DNA of 64,000 nucleotides from Synanceia verrucosa (lineage: Eukaryota; Chordata; Actinopteri; Perciformes; Synanceiidae), in the NCBI GenBank assembly GCA_029721515.1, contig CM056553.1, positions 10,495,849 through 10,559,848 on the forward strand, read 5' to 3'. Positions within the stretch are counted from its first letter, which is position 1, and every line of letters starts with the position of its first letter. The notes under the pieces were generated by a model. That model ran no database searches. It worked only from the letters and a program-made list of their open reading frames with translations, and was not told where the DNA came from. A program made the position numbers and the translations under genes. This document shows positions 62,386 to 64,000 of the stretch, one piece after another.

Positions 62386-63757
62386 CTGAAAGAGAAACAA
62401 GCCCAGTCTCATTCCAGACATCTGAAGGTTTCCACAATCAAAGCAATCTCCGTCAATCCCTAAAATATGATCAATGCACATCAAAACTACATGTGAAGTC
62501 TAGAATAAATGCAGAAATGAAAAAAAGAGAGTCCTCTTACGTTTATGGAATTGAGGTCCATGTCCTTTCTCCCGGGCCAACACTGAAAGAAACATTAATA
62601 TTCATTGTCAGCTGAATGTCACAAGATCGCTGCTGGATGTTGCAGCTGGAACGAACAAAAAAAAGGCATGTGTATTATTAAACATGATAGAAACTACTTC
62701 TCATGCAGCACCCATTAATAATAAAATGTCCTTCAGTATTAATGTATCTTGTATGAAAGCTCCATTAATACCATATTTGTCTTCGTCTTGTCCATTAACC
62801 AAACTATAGAGACTGGCTGCACACTGGTGATAGGACACATAGGGGAAACTGCTGGGATCCTACTCAAATATCTTTACAAGACATCTCAAACGGTGCACAC
62901 TCACCCTGTGGTGAAAGTCGACAGCGTAACTCATGAAGGCAGGGTGGTGGATGAGGTTGAAGCTCGCCCAGTATTGCGGCACATTGCTCTTGAGCAGCAG
63001 CTCCTCTGCTGGCTGTAGACCCGAGCCTGGCTGAAACATCTTGGAGTTCCACAGGCAGTTGACCATGACGACGGCGTAGTGATTGAACTCACGGAAAGTC
63101 TGACGGCTGATGTGAAAGGCCTGCTGCCAAGACAGAAGCAAAAAGGGAGCAACAAAATGAGGAGACACAAAAGAAAGACAACTCATATCTGACGCCTGCT
63201 GTGCTGATTAATTTGCTTGCCATTTACCAGATCAGCTTTTCTTAATACAAAGGGCCTCTGACATTTTCAGGGGAACATGCACTTTTAAAGTCGCAGCTAG
63301 CAGTAGCAGATGATTTAAAATCAACAACTTCTTCGGTCCTCATCTGAGAAGGGGTATTAAAGGTTAGCGGCTGTAGGCACATGCATGCGAATTCCTAAAG
63401 AGCTAGACTGAGATGGGGGGAAATCTATAAAAAGCTACCACAGTGCATCAAAACAAACAGCAAGTCACTTTGGAGGAGTGCACCAGCTAAATGCTTAAAA
63501 TGTGAATGCAATCACAAGAAATGCATTAAAAATCCATGGGTTGAGATTAAATTAACTGCTCTAATCAAATCACTGCTAACAGAAAATCACTTCCTTCACA
63601 TTGTATGTGAAGCACTGGGACCAAATGTGCTCTTTACAATATCACAGCAATGCAATTCACAGCATGTTTTATTTTCCAATGTAAGAAGAAAGTTGCTTTT
63701 TTTCTTACCTCTGTCAGTTTTTCTTGACTCTTGGCTGATGTCAAATTCACCTTGTAC
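62251..63757 (-). CDS. cenpi: cenpi (centromere protein I), C-terminal four exons, partial
   Basis: CENP-I is a Mis6-family subunit of the constitutive centromere-associated network. It sits at the inner kinetochore with CENP-H/K/M and helps deposit CENP-A and attach microtubules. Four minus-strand exons read in order: 63757-63709, 63123-62905, 62582-62541 and 62385-62251. All have AG acceptors and GT donors (GTAAGA, GTGAGT, GTAAGA), and all internal junctions are phase 0. The first exon starts with one base that completes a codon from an exon outside the window. Landmarks are YKVNLTSAK, FREFNHY, CLWNSK, HHPAFMSYAV and WSWYLEYLFSQG. These correspond in the same order to segments I remember from the human C-terminus (YRKNLTAAK, EFNHY, CLWTSK, HHPSFLSYAV, WSWYLDYLFSQG). 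A stop follows 44 codons into the last exon. I am very sure of the family; the 5' two thirds or more of the gene lies beyond the right edge. Confidence 0.94.
62541..62582 (-). CDS. cenpi: cenpi micro-exon (penultimate)
   Basis: This is a 42-bp exon of exactly 14 codons, CWPGRKDMDLNSIN, between a TTTCTTTCAG acceptor and a GTAAGA donor. It keeps frame with both neighbours. The human protein has a segment of similar size, with little conserved sequence, between its HHPSF and KKWSWYLDY blocks. It is too short to find without its flanking exons; splice-site quality and phase are the main evidence. Confidence 0.83.
62905..63123 (-). CDS. cenpi: cenpi exon (third from last) with tandem acceptor
   Basis: This is a 219-bp, 73-codon phase-0 exon. 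It contains QAFHISRQTFREFNHY, MVNCLWNSKMF and FNLIHHPAFMSYAVDFHHR, the most conserved part of the CENP-I C-terminus. The donor is AGG|GTGAGT. The acceptor is a CAGCAG pair, so the exon may begin at 63123 (glutamine first) or at 63120 (alanine first) without changing frame. The pyrimidine-rich run before it (TTTTTGCTTCTGTCTTGG) supports a real acceptor. Confidence 0.93.
63709..63757 (-). CDS. cenpi: cenpi exon (fourth from last)
   Basis: This 49-bp exon follows a TTTTTGTGCAG acceptor and precedes a GAG|GTAAGA donor. Its first base completes a codon; then 16 codons read YKVNLTSAKSQEKLTE. The segment matches the basic, lysine-rich stretch before the conserved FNHY block of CENP-I. A competing frame through the same bases (VQGEFDISQES) is open but does not join the next exon in a recognisable way. 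Confidence 0.88.
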
Positions 63758-64000
63758 CTGCACAAAAACAGAAACATAAAAGACCGATGACCCCTGTGAA
63801 TCACTGTAAAACACCTTGTTTTCTATTATCTGTCAAAAAACATAACGCAATTATGTTCCAATTTTCCTTTGTCACGGCACTTTTACACTCAGCTGTGGCA
63901 GAATTGCTTCAGAGCCCTGGGGTGCAGTCAATTTGCCAGCACTGTAAGGATTTGTGTTATTAAAGACGGCCTTGGAGTTACAAAATGATGCTTGAATTCT

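Noticed and set aside
63596..63814. Minus frame reading VQGEFDISQES across a cenpi exon
   Set aside because: The alternative frame YKVNLTSAKSQEKLTE joins the next exon in phase and matches CENP-I; this frame reads through both splice sites.
1..64000. CRISPR arrays, operons, phage or bacterial defence systems
   Set aside because: The DNA is vertebrate nuclear sequence; no regularly spaced repeat array or polycistronic gene cluster is present.

Overview
The window looks like nuclear DNA of a teleost fish, probably a percomorph. It is AT-rich and almost entirely non-coding. It has (CA)n/(TG)n microsatellites and long A-tracts, spliced vertebrate-type exons, and many interspersed repeats of kinds I recognise from ray-finned fish genomes: Tc1-like transposons, hAT-like and Harbinger-like non-autonomous elements, LINE fragments with GATA or GATG tails, and a tRNA-derived SINE. 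Nearly all open frames in the window read as chance ORFs in intron or intergenic DNA.

The one gene I can name is at the right edge on the minus strand. Four exons between 62251 and 63757 encode the C-terminus of centromere protein I (CENP-I, Mis6 family), a subunit of the constitutive centromere-associated network at the inner kinetochore. Splice sites and reading phases join without conflict, and the stop codon is present. The rest of the gene lies to the right of the window. One exon has a tandem CAGCAG acceptor that could add or omit a single glutamine.

About 1.3 kb past the cenpi stop there is a CpG-rich block (about 60300-60900) with good splice donors on both strands. In human, the gene next downstream of CENPI in the same orientation is DRP2, as I remember it. 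By synteny this block could be the first exon and promoter of a minus-strand drp2, and the roughly 60 kb to its left could be its first intron. I found no dystrophin-family coding exon, so this is inference only.

Repeats by region. 1-5 kb: an ACCTCC repeat, a tRNA-SINE head, a Tc1-like terminal remnant and a degenerate teleost repeat. 8 kb: an ATTAGTCGA-type hAT-like element. 19.5 kb: a CAGYGGTGRAA hAT-like element. 22.8 kb: a 306-bp element with TTA duplications. 24.4-25.1 kb: a retro-repeat split by a 506-bp insert. 26.5 kb: a fold-back ACCTCC copy with 66-bp perfect arms. 28.5 kb: a TIR element. 33.5 kb: the fullest ACCTCC copy. 36.2-37.5 kb: a TATCGG repeat next to a 5'-truncated LINE with a 176-codon open frame. 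39.6-40.5 kb: two DNA-element pieces. 42.1-43.7 kb: a dead Tc1 invaded by a hAT-like MITE. 45.3 kb: a retro-element with a perfect 13-bp target duplication. 46.8-47.3 kb: a decayed LINE reverse transcriptase. 48.6-49.0 kb: a Tc1-like transposase with its middle deleted. 55.3 kb: a scrap of the 8-kb family.

No operon, CRISPR array, prophage or previously undescribed system is visible. What merits a second look is genomic structure: the nested and fold-back repeats, the tandem splice acceptor, and the candidate distal promoter.
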